DNA of 64,000 bases from Pempheris klunzingeri (lineage: Eukaryota > Chordata > Actinopteri > Acropomatiformes > Pempheridae). Shown here piece by piece: positions 63,804-64,000 of this stretch. A program made the translations under genes and the position numbers. The notes beneath the pieces were generated by a model that had not been told where the DNA came from, did no database searches, and saw only the letters and a list, made by a program, of their open reading frames with translations. Numbering within the stretch: position 1 is the stretch's first letter; the number at the start of each line of letters is the position of its first letter. The stretch is taken from positions 9,285,338 through 9,349,337 of the forward strand of contig NC_092028.1 of the NCBI RefSeq assembly GCF_042242105.1. The letters run 5' to 3'.

Positions 63804-64000
63804 TAAAAAAGTGAAACAGAAGATGTCATTGCAACTTTAAATCCATTGTTTAACATGCACATGTAGGTACATCTGTGGATTATCATTCTATTTTTAGTTT
63901 AACCCCTTGAAGGTCCTCAGAAATAATCACGTTAAAGATCCTTACACACATAAATGTGTATGCATAAAAACAAGCCAAATGTTAAAAATCTTTCTTTTTT

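Overview
The window is nuclear DNA from a bony fish, most likely a percomorph teleost. It holds GT-AG introns, vertebrate gene families at 60-90% apparent identity to human proteins, many CA/GT microsatellites, and dispersed repeats that I recognise from percomorph genomes: a TTAGC-rich element, a 'GCTAA/TGCTAA' element, and an element with a TCCA-repeat end. No virus, plasmid or bacterial feature was seen.

Layout. Positions 1-16.4 kb contain no gene I can support: microsatellites, old repeats and one CpG-dense block (15754-16086). From 28.7 down to 16.4 kb, minus strand, is a complete 17-exon Ral guanine-nucleotide exchange factor, best matched to RGL3 (REM, CDC25 and RA domains in order; 756 aa predicted). 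29-34.8 kb is a repeat-rich spacer with a tandemly amplified repeat core. From 52.9 down to about 35 kb, minus strand, is a choline-transporter-like gene, slc44a2 (CTL2). It has two alternative first exons matching the two human N-terminal forms, and two mutually exclusive last exons. From about 54.9 to 60.8 kb, plus strand, is gcdh (glutaryl-CoA dehydrogenase, 11 coding exons, 440 aa), head-to-head with slc44a2. At 63.57 kb, plus strand, is the first visible coding exon of a small single-pass membrane protein that continues past the window edge.

The genes do not form a pathway. rgl3 is Ras-to-Ral signalling, slc44a2 is a plasma-membrane/mitochondrial choline transporter, and gcdh is mitochondrial lysine/tryptophan catabolism. 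Human RGL3, SLC44A2 and GCDH all lie on chromosome 19p13, so this looks like a conserved but rearranged neighbourhood (inference from remembered locations).

No new multi-gene system was found. The items most worth a second look are the duplicated terminal exons of slc44a2 with a 12-bp stem-loop in one 3'UTR, a perfect 22-bp-stem hairpin in its intron 1, the CRE half-site cluster at the gcdh promoter, the repeat array and GT tract beside the rgl3 TATA box, and the unnamed small membrane protein. Exon coordinates were worked out by hand from splice sites, reading phase and family alignment from memory; no database search was run.
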